Source: Nomia melanderi
Taxonomy: Eukaryota; Arthropoda; Insecta; Hymenoptera; Halictidae
Direction of reading: 5' to 3'
Assembly (NCBI RefSeq): GCF_051020985.1
Contig: NC_135002.1
Coordinates: 124,001-188,000, forward strand
Length of the DNA stretch: 64,000 nt
Both the position numbers and the translations under genes were made by a program. Below the pieces are notes generated by a model that ran no database searches, was not told where the DNA came from, and worked only from the letters and a program-made list of their open reading frames with translations. How positions within the stretch are numbered: the first letter of the stretch is position 1; the number at the start of each line of letters is the position of its first letter. Shown one piece after another: positions 1 through 10,251 of the stretch.

Positions 1-476
1 TGTAAAATCATTAATTTATAGTAGCATGATTGATATGTTTGCATCGAGTTTCCTGCGAGATCTAGAGATTTCTTTTCTTGTTGTGCTTCATATTAATTTA
101 CGTATTAGAAATGTAAAGCATGTTTGATTAATTGCAGTATTATTTGTGAAAGATTACTTGCCCGCTTGATATCTTACTTGCAAGAAATATCCCAGTCCAG
201 TAAACCCAGAGAATTACTTGGAAAGTATAGACATGTAACTTTTGTTAAATGCTATAGAATTTCCGAATTTGCTTATGTCGATGCGTTCACCGTCAACGAT
301 AGAGCTGCTTTAATTTAACGGAATTTAAGAAAAGATATTCGAAGCCCGACAGAAAGGTGTAACGTTTGATCGAGTAAGAATGCTTTGAAAGGAACGACCG
401 TGTTATTTGTATGATCTGTGTTTGCTGGATAAGAATATACATGTGAATGTTGGGAGTATTCGACAAATGGTTATAG
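1..476 (+). other. Sara: Intron of Sara, upstream of its first visible exon
   Basis: This AT-rich stretch lies before the first Sara exon in the window. I see no zinc-finger (FYVE) coding sequence in any frame, so the FYVE exons must lie off the left edge. An in-frame TAG sits directly before position 477, so the exon cannot extend further left and the AG at 475-476 must be the acceptor. The polypyrimidine tract is weak. A 64-codon open frame at 124-318 resembles nothing I know and is probably chance. Confidence 0.6.
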
Positions 477-1281
477 GGGAGACAGCCTAATCCAAATAAT
501 CCCATGGAGTACTGTTCAACTATACCACCCTTGCAACAGTTAGCTGGCGGATTGCCTCCACCACCCACAGTGATGGTACCTGTCGGAGTTCTTAAAAGAG
601 AGGGTGGCACAAAGAACCGGCCTGAAGTTTCAAAGTCCGTGATGTTCAGCGATGGTAGGTGAAATTTTGCTACAATTATGGTATACCATAATTTTTCTAT
701 GCAAGAAGAATATGCAGTTGGAGTGTTCGTTTTGATCGTGTAAGTGCGCAATAATAATATTCTGTACGCAACGGGTACTCTAGTTTTTGGATAGCGCATC
801 AAATGTCTGAGCTTCGTTTGATCGAACGACTAATATGTAGAATATATCCTGCGCTTTGGTCCTCTCGCGTTATATTTGAAATGTTTCTTATGAGTTCATA
901 TCCCCCCCCCCCCGTACCAACGGTACGTTCGATCGTTTGCCTCCTGGAGACACTTTGACCCCATCATTGGCCTCGATCCTTCCTTTTTGTTTTGGTTTTA
1001 TGCGCCTCTAACTAAAACACAGGAATAAGGCCTGGCTGTGACCTGACAGAACTAGATATGTCCTGGGACTTGAAATCGCTATATCGAAAATCCGGGAGCA
1101 AGAGGGCGGCCATACCTGGATCCTCGATGCCTGGCGCTTCGGTGAAGAGACAGAACTTGCCGCGTCTCGACCCGAACACGGAAAGCTACGTGCCACAGGA
1201 TCCCAATGTTCTTCCGCCGACCGTGACGATACACAAAGGGCGTAAGTAAAATAAAAGGGCGTGTATATATCGGTAAAGGTA

Positions 1282-1316
<35 letters not shown>

Positions 1317-2006
1317 AATGCCGAATGCTCGCAGAGGTATCGTATCATGCTGTAACGGACGAGGATCACCTCTACAAGACGCTGAAGAACGAATGCGAGC
1401 CACCCGTTATGTTCGCGGTGAATCGAAATCTGTATGCCTGCGTGAAAATCTTAAACTGTAAGTGCTAATAAGACTAAAGCGACTAAAATTCGCGATTAAT
1501 TCGAGTTAAACCAACTATTCTCTGATGAAATGAAATGATTTGCATTCTAGTAAATTGTTGTATAAACAAAGTATGCTGGAACGTGACGTCGAAAGGATTG
1601 GCTTGCGTGGGGCAGGACGAAGTTATACTGCTGATCGAAACGTTACCCGACGAGACACGGGTTCCGAAGGATCTGCTCATCTTCGTGAACCAGTTGTACC
1701 TCGAAGCTATGAAAGGTTTGTTCGAACTGGCCAGAACCGCGTTAGGACCGATCCGAGATCGAACGATTCTCCTCTGATGCAGGCAAAACTGTCTCCGAGT
1801 TGGGCTTTTCGTTGTACGAGGGAGGAAATCTGTTGGGTTCCCGGGAACACGCGGGATTCCTGTTTATACGGCAGACGCTGCAGTGCCTGCAGAAGATCGT
1901 GCTGCCCCCCGCTCCGTTCTTGGTCGGTCTTCTGGTTCACAGGTTTGTTCGAGCGTTGCCGCGGTACGGACTGGCGCGAAATTTCTAAATTTCTAAATCT
2001 CATCGG

Positions 2007-2040
<34 letters not shown>

Positions 2041-3548
2041 TCTCTGCGCAGATGGGAAACACCGTGGACGAAAGTGTTTCCGTTGCGTCTCGTTCTGCGG
2101 CTCGGCGCCGAGTATCGTTATTACCCTTGCCCGTTGTTCTCCGTACGATTTCGAGACGCTCTGTACTTCGAAATAGGCCACACCGTCATGAAAGTCTTGG
2201 CAGATTTCCGAAGCTACGGGTACACGCTGCCGAGCGTCAGAGGATTGACGATACACCTCAGGAACAGGATGACGGACGTAATGTTTCCGAAGAACCGTTA
2301 CGACCAAGTGATCAAGGGGTTGAACAACTCGAACGATCACGTGTTGGCGTATGCTTCGAACTTTAGCATAACAGCCGATTCGCATTTGGTTTGTATACAA
2401 ACGAACACAGGCGACGAGAGCAGTTACCAGACGCAAGCGATAAGCATCAATAACAAGCCAAGAACAGGTGAACGATAGAAGAATAGGTATGCACGACAAC
2501 CGAGTATGGAAGGTGAAACTAATTCGAAGAAATCTCTCTCGTCTAGTAACGGGCACGAGTTTCATCGTGATCAATGGCGCATTGAAATCATCGATGGGGC
2601 TGTCGGCAAAGTCCAGTATAGTGGAGGACGGTTTGATGGTGGAAATAATGCCGGAAAAGATGGAGGCGTTGAAAGCAGCGCTCCGAAATATGCAGGATTT
2701 CTCGATCGGTTGCGGTCGACAGGGTGCACCCGAACCGGACGAAACGGTGAACATAAAGTGGGTCGAGAACGACGTGCAGTTCAATATAGGGTAAGTCTTT
2801 ATCGTGTAAGTTTTAATCTCGCCGCGATTCCTCCTCGAAACTGTCGAGTCGAATGTTCTCGTTCCAGGGTTAAAAGTCCTATCGACGGCCAGCTAATGGA
2901 CGGCATTCCATCGATCAGGGTACACAATGGTACCGACTACAGAGGGACGAGCAGATTTATCCGTTGGACGGAAGTATTCATCATTAAGGTATCTCTTGAC
3001 AGGCAAACACTAGCAAACACTAGCAAACACGCGCAGTCGTATTATTTACCGATTCCTACCGAACCGAAACTCGTCCTTTTTTATTAAAGTCCGACGACCA
3101 CCCGAATGGTCTCCACGATCCACTGGATATAAATAAATTGTCCGGAAACATAGCGAAAGCAACGTCCACGGCTCTAGTGAAGCTATTGGATCTTTTGAGT
3201 ACCGCTGGTTTCACGAAACTCGGCGTGCGAACCACCATTCACCCCGACAATGTGAGTGAATCCTTTCAGACGATATGCGAGGTTCGACAGAGCCTTCTAT
3301 GAAATATTCTAATGAAATATTCTAATGAAATATTCTAATGAAATATTCTAATGAAATATTCTAATGAGATATTCGTATTATGATAATGACAGGTGGGTTA
3401 CGAAGCCGGCAGCGAAGGTATGAAATTGCCACCGATCTACATGAACAGTTTGGACAACGAATTAATTCAAGTTTTGCATAAAGCAGCTCAAACCAGTCAG
3501 GATACGCATACCGTGCTTGAATTAATCTTTTATATACTTGACGATTAA
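477..3548 (+). CDS. Sara: Sara (Smad anchor for receptor activation, ZFYVE9-like), 3' part, ten exons
   Basis: Exons: 477-654, 1023-1241, 1335-1457, 1551-1715, 1783-1942, 2052-2467, 2547-2790, 2868-2988, 3090-3251 and 3393-3548 (TAA). Phases join without a break to give 647 residues; the N-terminus and FYVE finger are outside the window. Sara-family proteins sit on early endosomes and present Smad2/3-type Smads to TGF-beta/activin receptors. The first exon carries the Smad-binding segment (PNPNNPMEYCSTIPPLQQ, then PPPPTVMVPVGVLK), nearly identical in pattern to vertebrate SARA. It is followed by KSVMF (633-647), which fits the RVxF-type PP1 docking site. The rest is the Sara C-terminal domain, including WETPWTKVFPLRL, GAEYRYYPCPLFSVRFR, ADSHLVCIQ, YQTQAISI, SSIVEDG and RWTEVF, ending LELIFYILDD. 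Vertebrate ZFYVE16 (endofin) is the alternative paralogue, but the Smad-binding segment argues for Sara. Confidence 0.95.
3299..3373. repeat. 13-bp tandem repeat in the last Sara intron
   Basis: About five perfect copies of TGAAATATTCTAA plus one degenerate copy. They fill about half of the 141-bp intron between the last two Sara exons. Confidence 0.95.
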
Positions 3549-4240
3549 ACCCTGTGTCACCATTACTTCCGTTTTATTAATAATTTTCCAGGAATCGCAA
3601 AGTGAATCGCAGAAATACAATAGGTCGCCGCGTACACTAAAGATGTACAGTCGAAACGATCCGTAGGCAACAGAAAAGTAGTAGATCTCTCGAATCGAGG
3701 AGAAGATATTTTCTAACTATACACGCTATCGACATAGAGAACAAAGAAGCGCTTATATTATAAATTCTACTAAATCAAGTCCATTAAACTTAAAAACACT
3801 ACTAATCCCAGATACACACACACACACACGCGCGCGCGCGCGCGCACACACATACACAAACACAACACAAACAGTTCGACGTAACGCGCCAGGCATTGTA
3901 AATTCGAAATCGGATAATCAAACTTTCCTTTTCAATTGTGTCTGTTTTAGCGTTTTATTTATCGGGATAGATGCTGTCCACTACGATGTCCTTCGGTTAG
4001 AAAATGTTCGTAATATTCTTTTCTGTATCGTGTATGCATACAAACTTTGTAAAGTTGTGTCGGAAGTTCTACAAAAATTTGTTCGCGGCCAACAGCCGAA
4101 ATCACGGTACACCGTCATTTGTTGTTTGCATTATGTAAATATATACGTTTTGTTGTTATTCGTGTAATATTTGTATAATGATAGTTAATAGTACTTTTTT
4201 GACGGAAGAAAGTATTGAAAATGTTAATAAATAAACTGGT
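3549..4240 (+). other. Sara: Sara 3' UTR
   Basis: This non-coding stretch runs from the Sara stop codon to two overlapping AATAAA signals at 4226-4235, which are the likely polyadenylation signal. It contains an alternating CA/CG tract at 3813-3860, which has Z-DNA potential. The UTR extent is inferred from the signal position only. Confidence 0.65.
4226..4235 (+). promoter_or_regulatory. Sara: Polyadenylation signal of Sara
   Basis: Two overlapping AATAAA hexamers lie about 680 bp after the Sara stop codon and about 630 bp before the next start codon. The placement fits the end of the Sara transcript. Confidence 0.6.
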
Positions 4241-4582
4241 TTTCGTTAATCTGATTGCATATTTGCAGAAAATTCGAGCAATTTATTGGGACGTTTCTGA
4301 AGGAACCTTGGAATGTTGAGTTTCACGAGATTATACAAATATATGTATATTTTCTTTTGTGGTTCGGCAATCCTTGATTTCACCCGACAATCCATTTCTC
4401 GAAACGCGCGCGCGATTCGCATCCCCTTTCCCGCCAAGCCTAGACAAGTGCTCTCGATACGAACCAAAGAAATTACCGTTTAAAAATTCATTGATACGCG
4501 CCTAAGAAACGTGTCAATTTCAAATAACAAACGAATAAAAATCATGCGGTAGAAATGATCGTAATCAACGCGCGAGCGAGCG

Positions 4583-4650
4583 AGTGCTGTGTGCTGTGTG
4601 CTGTGTGCTGTGTGCTGTGTGCTGTGTGCGGTACGCGGTACGCGGTACGC
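4583..4650. repeat. Two adjacent heptamer arrays upstream of the amine oxidase
   Basis: About six copies of TGTGCTG are followed directly by three copies of GTACGCG. They lie in the roughly 620-bp gap between the Sara poly(A) signal and the amine oxidase start, so in its promoter or 5' UTR. Confidence 0.9.
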
Positions 4651-4862
4651 GCGTCCGTGTGTGCGTGCTGTTCTCGATTATACACACAGAAAATGGGAAC
4701 AGTTCTCTGATTGTGATTTGACCAAGAACCTTCTCGTGTTTTGGTTGGAAGGTACAATGCACGGTATTTAAGGCAAAATGGAGAGGTATTCGTGTCAAAT
4801 CCCCTAAAGATAAAAATTAATGAGCTGTTCGTGTACGCTTTATCGTTGACAGCTGATATGAT

Positions 4863-6952
4863 ATGATCATGGCGGAATCCACGAACAAGACGGAGGATGA
4901 TGAAGTTAAATGTAAGGTTTTAATTATCGGAGCCGGAATGGCCGGACTGTCGGCGGCAAATCATTTGTTGAAGAACCACGAAACCGATTTCTTGATCGTG
5001 GAGGCACGAGGTCGTATAGGTGGTCGTATCGTAGCATTAAAAATCGGTAAGTTTCCGCTTAACCTAATTCTCGAATTTTCCCAATGAAAGTTTCATTTTA
5101 CATCTTGATTAGTCGATTTTCTTTGAAAGATTCATCGTATGCTATAAATGTCATTCGTACAGTTTAAACGGTATTCGCATTGCTATTCCTTCAACGAGTT
5201 ATTCCGATGTGCAAGTCAGGTATATCCGATTGTGTACGTATAAAATTCAAATTCCCGTGAAACCAATCAGAAAAATAGTGACACTCGTTAAATTCTAATT
5301 CCTCTGACTTTCCAGTATATGGAAGTGTACAAGATACAGTGAAACAAAGGTTAATGAAATTAATTTATTAAAAATTTATTAATTTTCTAATTCCAACGAT
5401 GACCAATCCTATTTCAAGTTCAAAATTGTTTGTTTCTCGAAAGAAAATGTTCGACGTCACGATAAAACTTGATCTGGAAAAATGTTTAATTTACTTTAGG
5501 CAATGAGAAAGTTGAGTTAGGAGCAAATTGGATCCACGGAGTTTTAGGGAATCCTATGTTCGAATTGGCAATGGCGAATGGACTAATAGATATCGTACGT
5601 GTACCGAGGCCTCATAAAGTTGTAGCAGCTACGGAAGATGGGAAGCAATTGTCGTTTCCAGTCCTGCAAGAAATCTATGAAGCTTATATATGTTTTTTAA
5701 GACGATGCGAAGAGTATTTTCTAAGCCCTTATAGCCCTCCGGATGGAATAAACAGTGTCGGCGCGCATGTGGCATTAGAGGCTGAGATTTATTTATCCTC
5801 TCTGCCCGAAGAGGAGAGAAGAATTAGACAATTATTGTTCGATTGTTTACTTAAAAGGGAAACTTGTATTACTGGCTGTGATAGTATGGAAGACGTCGAT
5901 CTCTTGGAAATGGGTTCTTACGCAGAGTTACAAGGTGGAAACATTAGTCTTCCGGATGGGTACAGTGCTATTTTGGAACCGGTTGCTAAACATATACCAA
6001 AGAACAGCATTCTCGTCAGACACGTTGTAACGAAAATTAGGTAAACAGAATTTCATTGTTCCGACGATAGTTCCGTATTTGAAAGGGCCGGCATATTACA
6101 GAATCTGTTGATCGTAGGTGGCACAAGAAGAAGTGCGTCGAAGAGGAGAATTCCGAGAGCTGTTTAAATTCGAATGGTTTGATAGAAGTGCAGTGCGAGA
6201 ATGGGAAGAGAATATTAACGGAACATGTGATTTGTACATTGCCATTAGGAGTTCTTAAGGAAAAAGCTAACGATATATTCGAACCACCTTTACCTAATTA
6301 TAAGCTTGAAGCCATAAATAGATTACTGTTTGGTACCGTAGACAAGATATTTTTGGAATACGAGCGACCTTTTTTAAACCCCGGTATATCGGAAGTGATG
6401 CTTCTCTGGGACGATAGACGATTATTGGAAGAGGACAAGCAGGACATCGGCAAAACGTGGTTCCGGAAGATCTATTCTTTCACCAAGATCTCGGAAACGT
6501 TGTTGCTAGGATGGATATCGGGGAAAGCGGCGGAATACATGGAAAAATTGAGCGCAACGGAGGTAGCGGATGCGTGCACGTCGATACTGAGGAAATTTCT
6601 GAACGACCCGTACGTGCCGGCGCCAAAGAATTGCATCCACACCTCCTGGCACGCGCAACCGTACACGCGCGGCTCGTACACCGCGATGGCCATTGGCGCG
6701 AGTCAGTCGGACATTAATCGTTTAGCCGAGCCTATCAAGCAACAGGACGACCCGTCGAAGATCGTCGTAGCGTTTGCCGGCGAGCACACGCATTCTTCCT
6801 TTTACAGTACAGTGCACGGCGCCTATTTAACCGGCCGAACCGCTGCTCAAGCACTCCTGGAATCGAGCAAGAACGATAAGAACTCGCTGAGCCTCAGCTG
6901 CGAAGACACGAACGACCTCAGCTCGTGGATACAAGGGATCTCGCTGAATTAA
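4863..6952 (+). CDS. FAD-dependent amine oxidase, spermine/polyamine oxidase type
   Basis: Exons 4863-5046, 5500-6040 and 6118-6952 join in phase to give 519 residues, close to vertebrate spermine oxidase (about 555). Two start codons are possible, 4863 and 4869. These enzymes oxidise spermine, spermidine or their acetylated forms, releasing H2O2 and an aminoaldehyde. The N-terminus has the dinucleotide-binding fold (VLIIGAGMAG, Gly23-Gly28), then EARGRIGGRI and GANWIHG, typical of spermine oxidases. LFGTVDKIFLEY carries the Lys (about residue 318) that in this superfamily bridges to flavin N5 through water. The C-terminus has FAGEHTHSSFYSTVHGAYLTG, the second FAD-binding segment. There is no signal peptide, and the last three residues (SLN) are not a standard peroxisomal SKL-type signal, so it is probably cytosolic or nuclear. 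Substrate choice cannot be read from sequence. Confidence 0.93.
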
Positions 6953-8824
6953 TACCAGAGAAGGACAGAAACTCTACACACCTATCGAGCACAATTTACT
7001 ACTGACGGTTACGAACAATATTTTCCACACTGTCGCGAGGCGATAATTGTGATTTCTCTAGGTATTTAGTATTAAACGCGAAATTCCTAAACTCTGTTTA
7101 TTTTGTAAATATCATAGCGAATATTCTTTCCGTTATGTACATAAGAACAACGCCTGTCTAAGACTCTTCTTCTTTTTCTTCTTTTTCTTCTTTTTCTTCT
7201 TTTTCTTTTTTTCTTTCACGAAAGAAGATACAGAATGTTACTACTACTCGTATGTTGTGTTTCTGGTGAGTAATCCTGTTAACGAAATCAAATCGAATGA
7301 AATGAAATGCAGAAAGTGCTTTTTATTTTAGAGAAATTCATTGTCGTTTGCAAGAAATTGATTACGATGGTCTTACGATATATATTATTATTGTATCAGT
7401 CGAGGCTTTACTCGGCGAGAATAGAAACGAGATGGGAATGAAAGAGAAATATTTCTGTACAAACTGAAAGGCATCGGTTATCGTTACACGCGCGTTGTAG
7501 CAGAAACTTTCCAAACATTTGCAACAGATCCCAAGTGACAGGAGTTTTTATTCTAACGAGAGATTAGCATTCCTTCGATTCTGCATTTTCTTTCGAAACA
7601 TGTTTACACGTGCAAGTATTAGGAGAAACGTGCGATTCGTCTAGTCATATTGCCTCGAGCGATTTAGTTTTAAATAATTCTTACATCTGCGATTCTTTGT
7701 TTAATTTTAACCCAATAACCGACCCACACTGTGCTAATCGATGTAGCACGTGTTGTTTTGTAATTAAACGAACAGAATAGAAAGCCTTGAAACGGTGAAT
7801 TTCCGTTGAATATGTGATAGAAACATTTGCAGCAATTATTACTTTGCTATGTACATTTGATACTTTCAGAAAGTAAGTTTTTCTTTTTCTAATAATGAAA
7901 TACCAACTGTATATGTATTTATTTTTCTCTAACTGCCACTTAATCTTAATTCATGATAGCGCAAATTGAGGGATAATTGATGAAACAAAAAGAAATGTTA
8001 TATTATGCACAGATAGTACTATAACTAAAATAAATAATTTTCAGTAATTACCTTAAATAATTCTTTGACGTTTTACACGAACCTGTACACAGCGGAACAT
8101 CCCACTCGGAAGAGAATATTATTTTAATATTTTAATCTTGTGTTCAAATCAAATCGTCTATGTAGAGATTCAGTTTTATTTCGAGATAAGCAATATTTTT
8201 ATCGTTACATCAGTTTGTACATTTATTGTACAAATAAATATTATACAGCATATCGTTAAGCAACTATGGCATTACATACTTAAATACATACAGGTACATA
8301 AATTCTATTTGTAAAATTTCACATTTGTAGAATTTCTTACTGTACATCGATTCACGAGATTAATAACAATAATATTTGATTTATTCAGAAGAACTGTGCT
8401 GTACGTTAGCTTCGCCGAAGTTTAAATTCGCACATTCCTTACCCTTTGAAATTTCAAATAAGTTTAGAGGAAAGCTAACTCGCGTACTGTACAAATTCTA
8501 CTCGATACACGTCGTGTAAAATGAGCTATACAATTCCATTTGTTCTCGAGTATATCTTTTCAAAGAGTAACATATTTTTCAAACCACATATTCGACAACT
8601 GACTTTTGATAACGTTCTTATCAATTTTTTCCGATTATCGACATTAGATCGAAATACACACATGCTGCCTTTTGAAGACGTATAAATATATTGCAGTACA
8701 CGATTAATCGATGTCTATGTAAAGTGTAGTAGAATGAGTAAGTTAAAAATACAAGTTGACTGTTCAGTTACATTCATCGCATGCACCCATGTAACTGCAT
8801 AAATTAATATTAATATATATATAT

Positions 8825-8866
8825 AATTTATTATTTATATATATATATATATATAAATAATAAATT
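8825..8866. repeat. 42-bp perfect AT-only palindrome
   Basis: The stretch reads the same on both strands. Arms starting AATTTATTATTT flank an alternating TA core. It is made only of A and T and could extrude as a cruciform. It may be a chance product of a TA microsatellite with flanking symmetry. Confidence 0.9.
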
Positions 8867-9286
8867 TTTCATGATATTCATGATCGACGAGTAAAATAGT
8901 TTTGTAGTTTTTTCCATTCAGGGAACACTCTTCTTCTTCTAAATAGTATATTAGTAAAGCATTACAATAAGATACCGAATATCTTAATATTTTTATTTAT
9001 ATTAATAACTTTTAACGACTTCTTTCCTGCATTTCTCAGCAAATAATACTATGAAAAACTGAACACATTTATATAACAGATTCATATTATCGCTTTCACG
9101 ATTCCCGGAAGTGATAACAATAAATTTCACACTTGTTCAACTATTTGATGTTTCGACTAACGATAAGTTTTAATAGTTATATAGATAATATACATTAATG
9201 GAAGACAACTTTTAATATAGTGAGTGTATTCGCGTGTTCGACTGATAATTTATCGGTACACCCTACTAATACTGCCTCTAAAAGAA

Positions 9287-9331
9287 TTCGATTCGATTCG
9301 ATTCGATTCGATTCGATTCGATTCGATTCGC
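9287..9331. repeat. (GATTC)n pentamer array
   Basis: About nine perfect copies of a GATTC/ATTCG pentamer in the AT-rich spacer. Confidence 0.95.
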
Positions 9332-9724
9332 AATTGGATGCGTTAATATCCAAGCTTCCGAACGTAAGGCACACATTCTTCGAGACAAGATTTCGGAAAG
9401 GGCGCACCAGTTTACATTCGGAAGCGTGTATAGAAACAGCCGGTTGGCATCGAGCAATGAGAATCTTGAATACTCGAATACTTGAGAATCGCGTGTTGTA
9501 CAGCTCGGCTATTTACTAGAAAATTTCTATCGCTTCGAATAACGATCGCATTCTCGGCAAATACGCAAGCTATTCGGAAATGGGAAGATAATAGATAACA
9601 CTGTTGAAAGAAATTCGAACGTTTAGGCAGTAACGCGTTCGTAGTGTCCCTAGTACTATTTTCTATACAACGCATCAACGCAAGTGTACAGAATATTCAT
9701 TGGAAAGGAGGATTTCCTACGATA

Positions 9725-9800
9725 TTCCATAAAATTCCATAAAATTCCATAAAATTCCATAAAATTCCATAAAATTCCATCTAATTCCATCTAATTCCAT
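9725..9800. repeat. 10-bp tandem repeat with two unit variants
   Basis: About five copies of CATAAAATTC followed by two copies of the variant CATCTAATTC, showing spread of a two-base variant within the array. Confidence 0.95.
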
Positions 9801-10251
9801 CGAGTAAATAGGACTCTATTCGAGAACAAGGTATTTCACAATAAAATCGTATTTTATGATGCTTCGGAATGTCCGCGTGTGCGTATGCCACGCAATCTTA
9901 CGCTATCAATTATTGTCATTCGAGTTAGCAGTTGCTACTGGAAACGACCATTAAAACATGATCGGATCATTGGATCGTTTTGTACTTTAACCGAACAAGA
10001 TTAAATATAAAACAATAGTTGTCGCACCTAAAAGTCTCGTGAAAGAGAGTTACTTGAGAGGGAGAGGGGATATTCGATAACTCGAAGGTAGCAGATATAT
10101 ATGTTATTGCTGGTTTAAGAGAGCTATTACGCGTGTTAAGTTTTCCGTACGTTTAATCGAGCGATTGTTGCGTAGCGTGAACGTGCAGTGTCGTAGAATT
10201 AATCGAGAGAGTCGTAAAGGAATTTCGATGAGGTTCGCCGACACTCTAATT

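Larger units (their letters stand above)
6953..10251. other. AT-rich spacer between convergent genes
   Basis: This holds the 3' UTR of the amine oxidase (+) and of the glutamate transporter (-), which converge here. I see no coding exon. It contains a CTTCTTTTT array (about 7165-7215), a 42-bp palindrome, a GATTC array and a 10-bp array. Many hexamers resemble AATAAA, so transcript ends cannot be fixed. Confidence 0.6.

Noticed and set aside
124..318. 64-codon frame before the first Sara exon, considered as the FYVE exon
   Set aside because: It lacks the Cys pairs and the RRHHCR motif required for FYVE, and its end does not join the next exon.
1540..2784. Long open frames on both strands over the Sara exons (312 and 263 codons)
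   Set aside because: They are shadows of Sara exons in wrong frames, and cross introns that the true Sara frame removes.
9725..9800. Regular repeats considered as a CRISPR array
   Set aside because: The units are contiguous with no unique spacers, and the DNA is eukaryotic. The same holds for all other arrays in the window.
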